Assembly: GCF_029836165.1 (NCBI RefSeq) | Contig: NZ_JAOEBG010000004.1 | Coordinates: 62,001 to 126,000 of the forward strand | Origin: Pseudomonas sp. GD04091 | GTDB taxonomy: Bacteria; Pseudomonadota; Gammaproteobacteria; Pseudomonadales; Pseudomonadaceae | Direction of reading: 5' to 3' | DNA: 64,000 bases | Shown here: one piece after another, positions 1 to 9,572 of the stretch | Layout: each line of letters starts with the position of its first letter | Position numbering within the stretch: the stretch's first letter is position 1 | Translations under genes and position numbers: made by a program | The notes under the pieces: model-generated | The model's input: only the letters and a program-made list of their open reading frames with translations | Databases searched by the model: none | Told to the model about the DNA's origin: nothing

Positions 1-891
<891 letters not shown>

Positions 892-901
892 AGGAGTGAA
901 C

Positions 902-1387
902 ATGATAGTCCTCACCCGTCGGCTCGCCGCAGCCGCAGCGATCACCGGCACCGTGACCCTCAGCGTCGACAGCCGCATCAAGAGCCGCCTGCGCGTCACC
1001 CTCGACGATGGCCGCGATGCCGGGCTGATGCTCGAGCGTGGGCACCTTCTACGCGGCGGCGAGCTGCTGAGCGATGCCGAGGGTCAGCACGTGATCCAGG
1101 TGCTGGCCGCGCCCGAGGTCGTCTCGACCGTGCGCTGCGGCGACCCGCACCTGCTGGCCCGCGCCGCCTACCACCTGGGCAACCGCCATGTGCCGTTGCA
1201 GATCGAGCCGCAGCTGTTGCGCTACCAGCATGACCACGTACTCGACGACATGGTGCGCGGCCTGGGCCTGGAGGTCGCCGCCGAGCAAGCGCCGTTCGAG
1301 CCCGAAGCGGGCGCCTACCAGAGCGCGTCACACAGCCACGGTCATGGCCACGACCATCCGTTCGTGCGCTTGCCAGCCCATTTCTGA
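902..1387 (+). CDS. ureE: Urease accessory protein UreE (nickel metallochaperone)
   Basis: Cytoplasmic nickel-binding chaperone that delivers nickel to the UreDFG-apourease complex. 161 aa, starting MIVLTRRL after AAGGAG; this start follows the ureC stop directly, whereas an upstream in-frame start would lie inside ureC. The N-terminal half is the UreE peptide-binding domain. The metal-binding half contains GNRHVPLQ, with the conserved interface histidine. The tail is histidine-rich (HSHGHGHDH near residues 145-153), as in many UreE proteins that store several nickel ions. Co-transcribed with ureC and the downstream accessory genes. Confidence 0.95.
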   Translation: MIVLTRRLAAAAAITGTVTLSVDSRIKSRLRVTLDDGRDAGLMLERGHLLRGGELLSDAEGQHVIQVLAAPEVVSTVRCGDPHLLARAAYHLGNRHVPLQIEPQLLRYQHDHVLDDMVRGLGLEVAAEQAPFEPEAGAYQSASHSHGHGHDHPFVRLPAHF

Positions 1388-1403
1388 ACCTGTCCTGGAG
1401 TCC

Positions 1404-1952
1404 ATGATGAAAAAGATGTTCGCCCTGGTATTGCTGATGGTGGCCCTGCCGGCCTTCGCCCACCCCGGCCACGACACCAACCCCTTGCAGGATGGTCTGC
1501 TGCACCCGCTGACTGGCCTCGACCACTTGCTGATGCTGCTGGGCACCGGCGTGCTGGCCGCCCTGACCGGTCGCAACCTCACCTTGCCGCTGGCAACCCT
1601 GGCGGCCATGTTCGGCGGCGCCGTGTGTGGTCACCTCTTCGGTGACGTGGTCGGCATGGAGCAGATGATCCTGGGTTCGCTGCTGGTGGCTGGCGCGGCG
1701 ATGCTGTTGCCGAGCCGGCAGCTGCTGTTGTCGCTGATCATGCCGGTGTTCGCGCTGTTCCATGGCTGGGCCCACGGCGTCGAGGCCACGCCCAGCGCGT
1801 TCTGGCTGTTCAGCGCGGGCTTCGTCGCCGTCAGTGGGTTGCTGCTGGCTGTGGGCTTCGGCGTCGGCTGCCTGCTGCGCCGCCATGCCGGTTTGCAGAA
1901 AGCCTTCGGCGGTGGCCTGCTGGCCGGCGCCGCGATGGTGCTGGCCGGCTGA
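1404..1952 (+). CDS. ureJ: HupE/UreJ family membrane protein, probable nickel permease
   Basis: 182-aa inner-membrane protein of the HupE/UreJ family, secondary nickel/cobalt transporters found inside hydrogenase and urease operons. It begins with a cleavable-looking signal (MMKKMFALVLLMVALPAFA) and continues HPGHDTN. The family signature follows: HPLTGLDHLL in the first helix and FHGWAHG further on, with about six hydrophobic segments. It lies between ureE and ureF, 16 bases after ureE and overlapping the ureF start by one base (TGATG), so it is part of the urease operon and likely supplies nickel. Substrate is inferred from context. Confidence 0.88.
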   Translation: MMKKMFALVLLMVALPAFAHPGHDTNPLQDGLLHPLTGLDHLLMLLGTGVLAALTGRNLTLPLATLAAMFGGAVCGHLFGDVVGMEQMILGSLLVAGAAMLLPSRQLLLSLIMPVFALFHGWAHGVEATPSAFWLFSAGFVAVSGLLLAVGFGVGCLLRRHAGLQKAFGGGLLAGAAMVLAG

Positions 1953-2626
1953 TGCACAGCGACCTGGCGCTGCTGCGTCTGTTGCAGCTGGCCAGTCCCG
2001 GCTTGCCCGTCGGTGGCTTTACCTATTCGCAGGGCCTGGAATGGGCGGTCGAAGCGGGCTGGGTGAACGATGCCGGCGGTTTCGCCGCCTGGCAGCGCGA
2101 GCAGATGCACGACACCCTCGGTCACCTCGACTGGCCGGTGCTGGCACGCCTTTATCAGGCCTGCCTGGCAGACGATGCCGCAACCTTTGCACGTTGGAGC
2201 CGGTTCCTGCTGGCCAATCGCGAAACCGCCGAACTGCGCCTTGAAGAGCAGCAGCGCGGCAGCGCCCTGGCGCGCCTGCTCGATGGCTGGCAACTGGGCC
2301 AGGCGCCGGCCTGGCGTGTCAGCCTCGAACTCACTCAGCTGGGCGGCATGGCCTGGCTCGGCGCGCACTGGTCGATTCCGTTGCGTCAGCTTGCCCTGGG
2401 CCATGCGTTCGCCTGGCTGGAGGGCGCGGTGATGGCCGGCGTGAAGCTGGTGCCGTTCGGTCAGCAGGCGGCCCAGACGCTGCTGCGCGACCTGGGCGAG
2501 GACCTGCCGGCGCTGCTCGACCAGGCCCTGGCGCTGGACGATGACCAGCTCGGCGGCGGCTTGCCATTACTGGCGATTGCTTCATCACGTCACGAAACCC
2601 AATACACCCGTTTGTTCCGCTCATGA
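1952..2626 (+). CDS. ureF: Urease accessory protein UreF
   Basis: 224-aa all-helical accessory protein that joins UreD and UreG on apourease and gates GTP-dependent nickel insertion. The N-terminus [21 protein letters not shown] matches the conserved UreF start (usually SPALPVGAFSYSQGLE). The length is normal for the family. The start codon overlaps the preceding stop (TGATG), implying translational coupling. The gene ends 11 bases before ureG. Confidence 0.95.
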   Translation: MHSDLALLRLLQLASPGLPVGGFTYSQGLEWAVEAGWVNDAGGFAAWQREQMHDTLGHLDWPVLARLYQACLADDAATFARWSRFLLANRETAELRLEEQQRGSALARLLDGWQLGQAPAWRVSLELTQLGGMAWLGAHWSIPLRQLALGHAFAWLEGAVMAGVKLVPFGQQAAQTLLRDLGEDLPALLDQALALDDDQLGGGLPLLAIASSRHETQYTRLFRS

Positions 2627-2637
2627 GGACTGCCACG

Positions 2638-3261
2638 ATGCAAAACTATCAGCAACCCTTGCGTGTCGGGGTCGGTGGACCGGTCGGCTCCGGCAAGACC
2701 GCGCTGCTCGAAGCCCTGTGCAAGGCGATGCGCGATCATTACCAGATCGCCGTGGTGACCAACGACATCTATACCAAGGAAGACCAGCGCATCCTTACCG
2801 AGGCCGGGGCCCTGGAGCCCGAGCGCATCGTCGGCGTCGAGACCGGTGGCTGCCCGCATACCGCGATCCGCGAGGACGCGTCGATGAACCTGGCCGCGGT
2901 CGAGGGGCTGGCACGCCGATTCGGCAACCTCGAAGTGATCTTCGTCGAAAGCGGCGGCGATAACCTCAGTGCCACCTTCAGCCCGGAACTGGCCGACCTG
3001 ACCATCTATGTAATCGATGTGGCCGAGGGTGAGAAGATCCCGCGCAAGGGCGGGCCAGGCATCACCAAGTCGGACTTCCTGGTGATCAATAAAACGGATC
3101 TGGCGCCCTATGTGGGCGCTTCGCTGGAGGTGATGGCGAGCGATACCCGGCGCATGCGCCCGGAGCGGCCATGGACGTTCAGCAATCTGAAGAAGGGCGA
3201 GGGGTTGCAGGCGGTGATCGACTTCATTGTCGAACGGGGCATGCTGAGGGTGAGAGGCTGA
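2638..3261 (+). CDS. ureG: Urease accessory protein UreG (GTPase)
   Basis: 207-aa SIMIBI-class GTPase that powers nickel delivery into urease. P-loop GGPVGSGKT at residues 13-21. The invariant [13 protein letters not shown] follows, with the Cys-Pro-His nickel-binding motif near residue 72, then [17 protein letters not shown], and the guanine-specificity motif NKTDLAPYV. Start chosen at ATG 2638, preceded by GAGGA at 2625-2629; an in-frame ATG at 2623 lies inside ureF and adds only five residues. Last recognisable gene of the urease operon. Confidence 0.97.
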   Translation: MQNYQQPLRVGVGGPVGSGKTALLEALCKAMRDHYQIAVVTNDIYTKEDQRILTEAGALEPERIVGVETGGCPHTAIREDASMNLAAVEGLARRFGNLEVIFVESGGDNLSATFSPELADLTIYVIDVAEGEKIPRKGGPGITKSDFLVINKTDLAPYVGASLEVMASDTRRMRPERPWTFSNLKKGEGLQAVIDFIVERGMLRVRG

Positions 3262-3455
3262 ATGAGCGGTGGCGCGCAATCTGACACCTTGGGTCGATTT
3301 CCTACAGAGCAGGGCTGAACTTCAGGTCGGTGCCTAGGGTGTGGGCTACAGCTGGCGGCCAGGTTCGGCAGTATGGTTTGCCGGGCTGCTGCCGGTTGGG
3401 TCGAGACCTCGCCGCGCCGCAGGTAAAGACAGAAATCTTGCTCAAGGAATTCCTC

Positions 3456-3707
3456 ATGAAAATGATTGCACTCATCGCGCTATTGGCAACCACAGGCGCG
3501 GCCCAGGCTGGACACCACCAAGCTCCCGATGATTTTTCTGCTCATGGTCGTGTCGCTGAATCGTCATTCACTGGCCCATGGACCGCTGTCGGTGCAGGCG
3601 AGCCGGCACTGGTTGCCGTCTCCACCTACCTGCTGAGACTACAATGTCCCGAGGGTACGAAAAAGATCGGTGACGACTGCGTTCCCGCCAACATCGATTT
3701 CGAGTAA
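3456..3707 (+). CDS. Small secreted protein, first of three tandem paralogues
   Basis: 83-aa protein of unknown function. MKMIALIALLATTGAAQA is a clear signal peptide. The mature part is short and polar and ends with two cysteines spaced by 11 residues in CPEGTKKIGDDC, then VPANIDFE. The same tail pattern (C-x-P/E-x-T ... G-x-C-x-P-A-x-x-F-D/E) ends two further genes at 4210 and 4745, so the three form a tandem family. The start follows CAAGGAA. The two cysteines could form a disulfide in the periplasm or medium. No known domain recognised. Confidence 0.6.
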   Translation: MKMIALIALLATTGAAQAGHHQAPDDFSAHGRVAESSFTGPWTAVGAGEPALVAVSTYLLRLQCPEGTKKIGDDCVPANIDFE

Positions 3708-4209
3708 CTGCGCCCAGACCCTATGCCTGCTCTCTTGTTGACGTAGCGCTTCAGTAGCGGGCTTCTCTCATCCTCCAGCAGCAGGATTTACAGGATCTTC
3801 CAGATCAGCCGCCTTCCTGGGTGGCGGTTGGCAAGACTGAATGCACTCAGTCGCCAGGTAAATCCTTGCCTCCTCATCCCGCCGCCAGGCACAGCGTCGA
3901 GCTGACCGGAAAATTCCTTGCCCTGCCAATGGCGGCCCGTCCATTTCATGGCGGGGCGCGGCTGCCGTCCCATCAGCAGGACCAACGAAGGCCGGCATTC
4001 CCTTGTCGAAGCTGAATCCCTGTCCCGGCAAATGCTTATCCGCACTCGGCGTGCCGCCAGCTGGCCAAGAGAGTGTTTCCGGGTAATGCAGGTGGCCTTT
4101 TAGCGAAGCCAATGATCCGCTTGATCGGTAAATTCTGCTGGGTTGATGCGAAAGAATGGCAATTTGCCTTCATCAGCCCAAGCCAGATCATCCAATCAAG
4201 GAAATCAAT
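3708..4209. other. 502-base intergenic stretch between two paralogous small genes
   Basis: No open frame here has a convincing start, ribosome site and composition. Short reverse-strand frames (for example 3768-4112) have no recognisable protein features. It may hold the promoter of the second small secreted protein gene and decayed sequence. Nothing more can be supported. Confidence 0.4.
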
Positions 4210-4461
4210 ATGAAAAGGATCGCATGCATCGCAGTGTTGGCAACAAGCCTGGTGCAGGTTGCCTATGGCAATGAACCGGCGGCTCCGCCCTTCATCGACT
4301 CAGGCACCAACTCGCCGTTCGCCTCGTCGCAGGGCATGAGCGGCGATGACATCCAGTTGGCTGGGGTTGGGCACTATGGGGGCGTTGCGCCGTTCGACTG
4401 TCCGCCCGGGACGTACCCTACCTCAATCGGGCATTGCCAGCCGGCTTTTGATTTCGACTGA
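4210..4461 (+). CDS. Small secreted protein, second of three tandem paralogues
   Basis: 83 aa, the same length as the first paralogue at 3456. Signal peptide MKRIACIAVLATSLVQVAYG, then a low-complexity acidic and glycine-rich segment, and the shared tail CPPGTYPTSIGHC QPAFDFD. The start codon follows CAAGGAA as in the other two copies. The tail is closest to that of the third copy (both contain TYPTS, then G-x-C-Q-P-A-x-DFD), while the middle part differs from both. Function unknown; presumably periplasmic or secreted with one disulfide. Confidence 0.65.
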   Translation: MKRIACIAVLATSLVQVAYGNEPAAPPFIDSGTNSPFASSQGMSGDDIQLAGVGHYGGVAPFDCPPGTYPTSIGHCQPAFDFD

Positions 4462-4468
4462 CGGTTGC

Positions 4469-4486
4469 GGATCTGCCGGCAGATCC
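4469..4486. repeat. 18-bp perfect palindrome
   Basis: GGATCTGCCGGCAGATCC is a perfect palindrome beginning 7 bases after the stop of the second small secreted protein gene. As RNA it can fold into a 7-bp stem with a CCGG loop. No T-run follows, so a processing or 3'-end stabilising hairpin is as likely as a terminator. Confidence 0.4.
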
Positions 4487-4744
4487 AGGTTGCCTATCGA
4501 GCAGTGGTGCCAGTCGATGCCTGAGTTGATGCAGGGGAAAGTTGCTGTCGGAAGCGTGGCGTAGAGGCGTGCGGGCTCAGCATTGTTCTCACTGGGCGGG
4601 AGTGAATTTCATGGCGAGTCCTAAGACATCGCCTAACGATCATCGACTTGGGTTACAGATAAAGTCTCTCGTACTGACGGACGGCACCGTAAGGCAATTC
4701 GCCAACCGCAGTCGAAGCATAATCAGTCTCGCAAGGAAACCGAT

Positions 4745-4891
4745 ATGAAAAAATTCGCGCTCATCGCCCTGTTGGCCACCGCAGGCCTGGTCCAGATCGC
4801 TCATGCCGCAGTCCCCCCGTCACTGCAATGCGCGCCTGACACATATCCAACGTCTGCGGGGCTTTGTCAGCCAGCGTGGGATTTCGATTGA
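4745..4891 (+). CDS. Small secreted protein, third (shortest) tandem paralogue
   Basis: 48-aa protein. Signal peptide MKKFALIALLATAGLVQIAHA is very close to that of the first copy (MKMIALIALLATTGAAQA). It is followed almost at once by the shared tail with two cysteines, CAPDTYPTSAGLC QPAWDFD. The mature product would be only about 26 residues, so the copy shows the tail alone is the conserved unit. CAAGGAA lies 8-14 bases before the ATG as in the two upstream copies. Function unknown. Confidence 0.65.
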   Translation: MKKFALIALLATAGLVQIAHAAVPPSLQCAPDTYPTSAGLCQPAWDFD

Positions 4892-4926
4892 TCGCTGATG
4901 GCCGCATCCGCTAGCGCCCTTGTGCA

Positions 4927-4962
4927 CGTCGCCGTAGGTGGGTATCCCCATGTACGGCGACG
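4927..4962 (+). terminator. Terminator-like hairpin after the small secreted protein genes
   Basis: CGTCGCCGTA (4927-4936) and TACGGCGACG (4953-4962) form a perfect 10-bp stem. A further TGGG/CCCA pairing lies inside the loop, and TTT follows. It lies 35 bases after the third gene and before the LysR gene. The short T-run makes it a moderate candidate. Confidence 0.5.
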
Positions 4963-5101
4963 TTTGCCTTGGCTGATCCTCATGAAAATATGCTCAAGCC
5001 TTAGGTAAATCCTCGATCTTGCAACCCTGCGCATGCTTCGGCGCCGAGGTAAAGTGACAGCACAATCCCACGGCGCTGCAACCTGCGCCCAAGAGGTGCC
5101 T

Positions 5102-6007
5102 GTGGCTTCCTACACCTTGCGTCAACTCAAGTACTTCGTCACCACCGTGGAGGCCGGCAGTGTCGCCGAGGCGTCCCGCCAGCTGTACATCGCCCAGCCG
5201 TCGATCTCCACCGCGATCAAGAGCCTGGAAGAAAGCTTCGGCGTGCAACTGTTCATCCGCCATCACGCCCAGGGCGTGTCGCTGACGCCCAGCGGCAAGC
5301 GCTTCTACGCCAAGACCCGGGCTTTGCTGCAGATGGCCCACGAGTTCGAACAGAATGCCCTGGCCGACAATGACACCGTGGCCGGGCAGATCGATATCGG
5401 CTGCTTCGAGACGGTGGCACCCTTGTACCTGCCGCGGTTGATCGCTGGTTTTCGTGAGCGTTACCCCGGGGTGGACATCCGCCTGCGCGACGGTGAACAG
5501 CAAGACCTGATCCAGGGGCTCACCGCCGGCACCTTCGATCTTGCGTTCCTGTACGACCACGACCTGGATGGCACCATCGAGACCGAGCCGCTGATGCCGG
5601 CGCAGAAGCCTTACGTGCTGCTGCCCGAGAAGCACCGTTTCGCGGGTCAAGCCCAGGTGTCGCTGCGCGACCTGTGTCCGGAGCCGATGATCCTCCTCGA
5701 CGTGGCACCCAGTCGCACCTACTTCGTCAGCCTGTTCAACGAACTGGGGCTGACACCCAACATCGTTTTCAGCTCACCGTCCATCGAAATGGTCCGGGGC
5801 ATGGTGGGGCAGGGCTTTGGCTTCTCGCTGCTGGTCACCCGCCCGCATTCGGCGTTCACCTATGACGGTCAGCGCCTGGTAACCCTCGACATTGTCGAGC
5901 CGGTGGCCTTGTCGGGGCTGGCGGCCGCGCACCTCAAACGTGTGCAGTTGACCAAGCCAGCGCAGTTGTTCGTCGAGTTTTGCCGGGAGCAGCTGGCGCG
6001 CTTCTGA
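5102..6007 (+). CDS. LysR-family transcriptional regulator
   Basis: 301-aa DNA-binding regulator if begun at GTG 5102 (ASYTLRQLKYFVTTVEAGSV), which fits the usual LysR N-terminus; an upstream frame extension from 5033 would add 23 atypical residues. The winged HTH is at residues 1-60 (AEASRQLYIAQPSISTAIKSLE), followed by the helical linker and a periplasmic-binding-like effector domain (about 90-295). It lies downstream of the three small secreted protein genes on the same strand; no divergent target gene is adjacent, so its target and ligand cannot be named. Confidence 0.85.
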   Translation: MASYTLRQLKYFVTTVEAGSVAEASRQLYIAQPSISTAIKSLEESFGVQLFIRHHAQGVSLTPSGKRFYAKTRALLQMAHEFEQNALADNDTVAGQIDIGCFETVAPLYLPRLIAGFRERYPGVDIRLRDGEQQDLIQGLTAGTFDLAFLYDHDLDGTIETEPLMPAQKPYVLLPEKHRFAGQAQVSLRDLCPEPMILLDVAPSRTYFVSLFNELGLTPNIVFSSPSIEMVRGMVGQGFGFSLLVTRPHSAFTYDGQRLVTLDIVEPVALSGLAAAHLKRVQLTKPAQLFVEFCREQLARF

Positions 6008-6247
6008 CCGCCGGCTGCAGGAGGTGGCCGGCGCGGTCGCGGGCCGACCACCCGTCGCCTCGAACCAGTTTAACGTCGAACCATCCAGGTACCGCCGGGT
6101 TCTTCCACTAAGGTGCTAGAGGATCTTGCGCGTTGTCATTGCCTTGGCGAATGGACCGTCGCCGGGACATGGGCAATATCAATTGGCATCACGCCCTGGC
6201 AGGGCGTAATCACACAACAGGCCATCCAATACAGAGAGGGTCGTACC

Positions 6248-6508
6248 ATGTCGTTGATAGGCGTTTCGATGCTTGAAATGCGGCAGATGATCGAACAGGC
6301 CTGCCTGCCTGACCGCTGCGAGGTTAGCTGCACGGATGGCGAAAACCTCACCATTCGCCTGGGCCAGGGTCAGAGTCTGGAAAGCTGCGTCACCGTTACC
6401 GGTGTGCCAGTCGCCAGCCTCAATAGCTGCCACGATTTACTGGGGCTGGTGACGCGCATCAAGGCGCAGCGCCGCACCCCATCACCCACGTTCAAGGCCA
6501 TTGCCTGA
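6248..6508 (+). CDS. DUF1652 family small protein
   Basis: 86-aa cytoplasmic protein that resembles the Pseudomonas-specific DUF1652 family: start MSLIGVSMLEMRQMIEQACLP, then C-x(3)-C and a beta-rich middle (TVTGVPVASLNS). Family function is unknown. Start ATG 6248 is preceded by GAGAGGG. The frame is open upstream to 6113, but that extension has no ribosome site. A strong hairpin follows the stop. Confidence 0.65.
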   Translation: MSLIGVSMLEMRQMIEQACLPDRCEVSCTDGENLTIRLGQGQSLESCVTVTGVPVASLNSCHDLLGLVTRIKAQRRTPSPTFKAIA

Positions 6509-6516
6509 GCGGTCGA

Positions 6517-6540
6517 CGCCCGGTCGGTCGCGACCGGGCG
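6517..6540 (+). terminator. Strong hairpin after the DUF1652 gene
   Basis: CGCCCGGTCG (6517-6526) pairs perfectly with CGACCGGGCG (6531-6540) across a GTCG loop. It starts 9 bases after the stop codon and lies between convergent genes. No T-run follows, so the terminator call is tentative. Confidence 0.5.
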
Positions 6541-6585
6541 CGCATGTATGCCGCCGTTGTTGTCCGCGAATTCGCGCAGGTCTTG

Positions 6586-6873
6586 TCACTGCAGCTCCAG
6601 CAGCAGGTTGATCCCGCCGTCACCGCATCTGACGTGGTCGCGCACCACGCCTCGGTAACTGCGCCCCTCCCAGACGAACGCGACGCTATGGGCCCGCTCC
6701 ACCTTACCGGGCAGCGGCGGCTCGATATGCAGGCGCAAGGCGGGGCGGCCCTGCAGGTTCAGCGCCGCCAGCTGAACCTGGCATTCAGCGCGTTGCGCTA
6801 CCGGGCCGAACAGGGTGTCACGAATGAAGTCCAGCTCGATGCGGGCGCAAGGCGCGCGGCAGGACATCTTCAT
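6586..6873 (-). CDS. Conserved hypothetical protein
   Basis: 95-aa protein without signal peptide or membrane segment. Cys pairs at the N-terminus (MSCRAPCARIELDF), a PPLPG stretch in the middle and a beta-rich C-terminal half (VAFVWEGRSYRGVV). Start ATG 6873 has AGGAG at a good distance; residue 3 (ATG 6867) is an alternative. I do not recognise a domain. It is read toward the DUF1652 gene, and nothing in the context suggests a function. Confidence 0.55.
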   Translation of the reverse strand: MKMSCRAPCARIELDFIRDTLFGPVAQRAECQVQLAALNLQGRPALRLHIEPPLPGKVERAHSVAFVWEGRSYRGVVRDHVRCGDGGINLLLELQ

Positions 6874-6971
6874 GGAAGGCTCCTGGCGAAAGTGCCGACT
6901 ATCTCTCGTTGGAAGCCTAGAGCGAGAAAGCGTTCAAATTATTTCAGCGAGATGCCGCGCAGACATTCACG

Positions 6972-7286
6972 TCACGGTCTTTGCGGCACGACCGAACTGC
7001 CAAAACTGTTGCCCATGCGCGTCGAGGTCGCCGCCGGTGTCGCCAGGCCCATCTGGCTCGGTGCCTTGCGCTGCAGTTGCTGCACCGGGTCGAGCCGCTC
7101 GCGCAGGCCTTTGGCGGCCCTCGGGTCGCTGCCTTGCAACTGTTGCGTCAGGCAGTCGTAAGCCAGCGCCCGCGACTGACCGACTTGCACATCGATGCAG
7201 CCTTGGTCGGTCCTGGCCTGCTCGGCAAGCACCGGCTGTGCGCAGGTCAGTAGCAGGGGAAAGATGGCCAATGACAATCGGCCCAT
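6972..7286 (-). CDS. Small exported protein of unknown function
   Basis: 104 aa with a signal peptide (MGRLSLAIFPLLLTCAQPVLA). The mature part carries CIDVQVGQSRALAYDCLTQQL, two cysteines 15 apart that may form a disulfide, then a helical Gln/Arg-rich segment and a Ser/Thr-rich tail. The start has GGAG upstream. It is divergent from the VreA-like gene. Such small periplasmic proteins are common in Pseudomonas; no function is known to me. Confidence 0.6.
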   Translation of the reverse strand: MGRLSLAIFPLLLTCAQPVLAEQARTDQGCIDVQVGQSRALAYDCLTQQLQGSDPRAAKGLRERLDPVQQLQRKAPSQMGLATPAATSTRMGNSFGSSVVPQRP

Positions 7287-7447
7287 GGCTGGCGCTCCTC
7301 GAAATGGATCCTGGGCAGAGTCTAGCCCCGCCCGGCCCGTGCCGGGGTGAAGCTTTGGTTGCCGTTGACTGTCACCACCGCGTCATACATTGGCCCCAGG
7401 ATGACGTTTCCCCGGCGACGGCAGCCAGCAAGGAGGCCTGCTAATCC

Positions 7448-8095
7448 GTGCGTGCATTGCTTGTGGCCGGCTTGCTGATGCTGGCGTGGCTGGCGGCGGC
7501 GCCGCCTTCGCGTGCCCAACCGTTGCTGACCCTGGATATCCCGGCGCAAGCCCTCGACCAGGCGCTGGACAGCTTCGGTCGGCAAAGCGGCCTGGCGGTA
7601 CTGGTGGACCAGGCGTTGCTGGCCGGCCAGCGCTCCAGCGCGGTGCAAGGACGCTACACCGCGCGTGAAGGCCTGCAACGATTGTTGCAGGGCACCGGAT
7701 TGCAGGCGCGTTACAGCGGCAGTGGTGGCTTCACCCTGCAGCCGTTGCGTCTGGCCGCCACGATGCGACGAAACCAGGCTGACGGCGTGCCTGCCGGCGG
7801 CTATGCGCAGGTTCTGCAGCAGGCGGTCGAGCGCGCGCTGTGTGCTTCGGCCTTGACCCGTCCGGGTAGCTACCGGGCAGCCTTGCAGGTCTGGATCGAC
7901 GCCCGTGGCCAGATCGTGCAGAGCCGGCTGTTGGCGTCGACCGGCGTTTACGCCCGCGATGCCACGATCATCGAACGCTTGCATGCGGTGCGTCTCGACG
8001 GCGCACCGCCGACATCCCTGGCGCAGCCGATCACCTTGCTGCTACGCCCGGTACCTATGGATTGCCCACTTTCGCAAGGAGCCGCGGCGGCATGA
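7448..8095 (+). CDS. vreA: VreA-like hybrid protein: STN signalling domain plus TonB C-terminal domain
   Basis: 215 aa from a GTG start. Signal peptide (about 1-23), then a secretin/TonB short N-terminal (STN) domain (about 26-95: LDIPAQALDQALDSFGRQSGLAVL). This is followed by a TonB-like C-terminal domain (about 115-200: YRAALQVWIDARGQIVQSRLLASTG). Outer-membrane receptors carry an STN domain with a beta-barrel; here the barrel is absent and a TonB domain takes its place. That is the layout of VreA in the P. aeruginosa PUMA3 cell-surface signalling system. It overlaps the sigma factor gene by 4 bases (ATGA). The role in signal transfer to the anti-sigma factor is inferred from that system. 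Confidence 0.8.
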   Translation: MRALLVAGLLMLAWLAAAPPSRAQPLLTLDIPAQALDQALDSFGRQSGLAVLVDQALLAGQRSSAVQGRYTAREGLQRLLQGTGLQARYSGSGGFTLQPLRLAATMRRNQADGVPAGGYAQVLQQAVERALCASALTRPGSYRAALQVWIDARGQIVQSRLLASTGVYARDATIIERLHAVRLDGAPPTSLAQPITLLLRPVPMDCPLSQGAAAA

Positions 8096-8634
8096 ACAAA
8101 CCTCGGGACAGTGCGCTGGTCAAGCTGTTTCTGACGTCCTACGACGCGTTCAGGGTGCGCCTGAAACGCAGGCTCGGCTCGGATGACCTGGCCAACGACG
8201 TGCTGCAGGAAACCTACCTGCGGGTCGACCGCATGGAGGCGGTGCAGGACCTGCACAAGCCCGGTGCCTATCTGTACCGCATGGCCCTGAACGTCGCCGC
8301 CGATCGTCGCGAGGCCGACGCTCGCCTGTTGACCGGTGGCGAGATCGAGGCGTTGCTGCAGGTGGCTGAAGACCAGGACCCGGCTCGCATCGTCGGCGGC
8401 CAGCGCGAGATCCAGAGCCTGCTGGGCGCGCTCTACGAACTGCCGGCACGGCGCCGACGGATCTTCATCGCCGCACGCCTTGAAGAGGCCTCGCATCAGG
8501 AAATCTCCCAGCGCTTCGGTATTTCCACACGCACGGTGGAGAAGGAGCTCAAGGCGGCGCTGGGGCATTGCGCGAAGCGCCTGGACAGAAAAGTGTTTCA
8601 GCGGTTCGGTCCGGGCGCGGGAAAACCGTCTTGA
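8092..8634 (+). CDS. vreI: ECF sigma factor, FecI/VreI type
   Basis: 180-aa extracytoplasmic-function sigma-70 factor. Region 2 at about residues 10-80 (LKRRLGSDDLANDVLQETYLRV, with the FecI-like YLYRMALNVAADRR) and region 4 at about 105-170 (ELPARRRRIFIAARLEEASHQEISQRFGIS). The start overlaps the vreA-like stop (ATGA), showing translational coupling. It sits in the order STN/TonB protein, sigma, anti-sigma as in the P. aeruginosa vreAIR operon, whose sigma factor drives the adjacent hxc genes and virulence genes. Confidence 0.85.
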   Translation: MNKPRDSALVKLFLTSYDAFRVRLKRRLGSDDLANDVLQETYLRVDRMEAVQDLHKPGAYLYRMALNVAADRREADARLLTGGEIEALLQVAEDQDPARIVGGQREIQSLLGALYELPARRRRIFIAARLEEASHQEISQRFGISTRTVEKELKAALGHCAKRLDRKVFQRFGPGAGKPS

Positions 8635-8663
8635 TCAATAGTCGACTTTTTCATGTGAGTGCC

Positions 8664-9572
8664 ATGCCCCAGATTTCGCCCGATCCCGACTTGCAGCGCC
8701 AGGCCCAGGACTGGCTCGTGCGGCTGACTTCCGGTCAGGCCACCCACGCCGACGCGCGGGCCTTGCAGCAATGGTGCGCGCGTAGCCCTGCCCACGCCGA
8801 GGCGTTCGCCCAGGCTCGTCAGCTCTGGCATCTGCTGGGGCCAGCGGCGCGCCAGGCTCGCCAAGTGGTGCCTATGCCGATGCTGGGCCGGCGAGCCCTG
8901 CTCGGCGGCGCCGTGGCGGCTTCGGCCGCGCTGCTGGTCTGGCGCGGCGGCCTGCTGGCGGAGAGTGCCGCACCCCCGATGGTCTTCGTCACCGAGGTGG
9001 GCGAGCAGCGCCGCATCGAGCTGGCGCCGGGCATTGATCTGGAGCTGAACGCGCGTACCCAGGTCAGCCGGGAACAGCAGGGCATCGCCCTGCTGGGGGG
9101 CGAGATCGAGGTCCAGGCCCGCCAGGCGGTACAGGTACGTGCGGGGCAAGGACTGATCAGTGCCGAACGGGCGCGATTCAATGTGCGTGAAGATGACGAT
9201 GGTGTGTGTGTCACCTGTCTGAGCGGTGAACTGCGCATTGCCGCCCTGGGGCAGGTCGAGACCCTGCCTGCTGGGCGCCAGCTGCGTTATGGCGCACGAC
9301 AGATCGGTGTCTCGGTGGCGTTCGACGCCGGGCAGGTGATGGCCTGGCGTGAGCGCATGCTGGTGTTTCGCGATACCCCGCTGGCCCAGGTGATCGACGA
9401 AATCAACCGCTACCGGCCTGGGCGAATGGTCCTGCTCAACCCCACGCTGGGACGTCGTCGGGTCCAGGCCCGGTTCAGTTTCGAGCAATTGACCCAGGCT
9501 GCCGAACTGATCCGTACCGCCTATGGTGCCCGTTGTCTGGAGCTGCCGGGCGGCGTGGTGCTGGTCAGTTGA
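8664..9572 (+). CDS. vreR: FecR-type anti-sigma factor, VreR-like
   Basis: 302-aa single-pass inner-membrane regulator. Cytoplasmic sigma-binding domain (about 1-70, with LQRQAQDWLVRLTSG and LQQWCARSPAHAEAF), TM helix (about 75-95), periplasmic FecR domain (about 105-200), and a C-terminal STN-like segment (FRDTPLAQVIDEINRYRPG). Start ATG 8664 is chosen; the frame is open further upstream, but only inside the sigma factor gene. Third gene of the signalling operon. It converges on the GspJ-like gene with an 8-base tail overlap. Confidence 0.85.
   Translation: MPQISPDPDLQRQAQDWLVRLTSGQATHADARALQQWCARSPAHAEAFAQARQLWHLLGPAARQARQVVPMPMLGRRALLGGAVAASAALLVWRGGLLAESAAPPMVFVTEVGEQRRIELAPGIDLELNARTQVSREQQGIALLGGEIEVQARQAVQVRAGQGLISAERARFNVREDDDGVCVTCLSGELRIAALGQVETLPAGRQLRYGARQIGVSVAFDAGQVMAWRERMLVFRDTPLAQVIDEINRYRPGRMVLLNPTLGRRRVQARFSFEQLTQAAELIRTAYGARCLELPGGVVLVS

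Noticed and set aside
3768..4112. Possible small gene on the minus strand between the tiny secreted protein genes
   Set aside because: No ribosome site, no conserved-looking segment and overlapping open frames on both strands.
4542..4748. 68-codon frame overlapping the start of the third tiny secreted protein
   Set aside because: No signal peptide or ribosome site; it ends at the true start region of the 48-aa gene.
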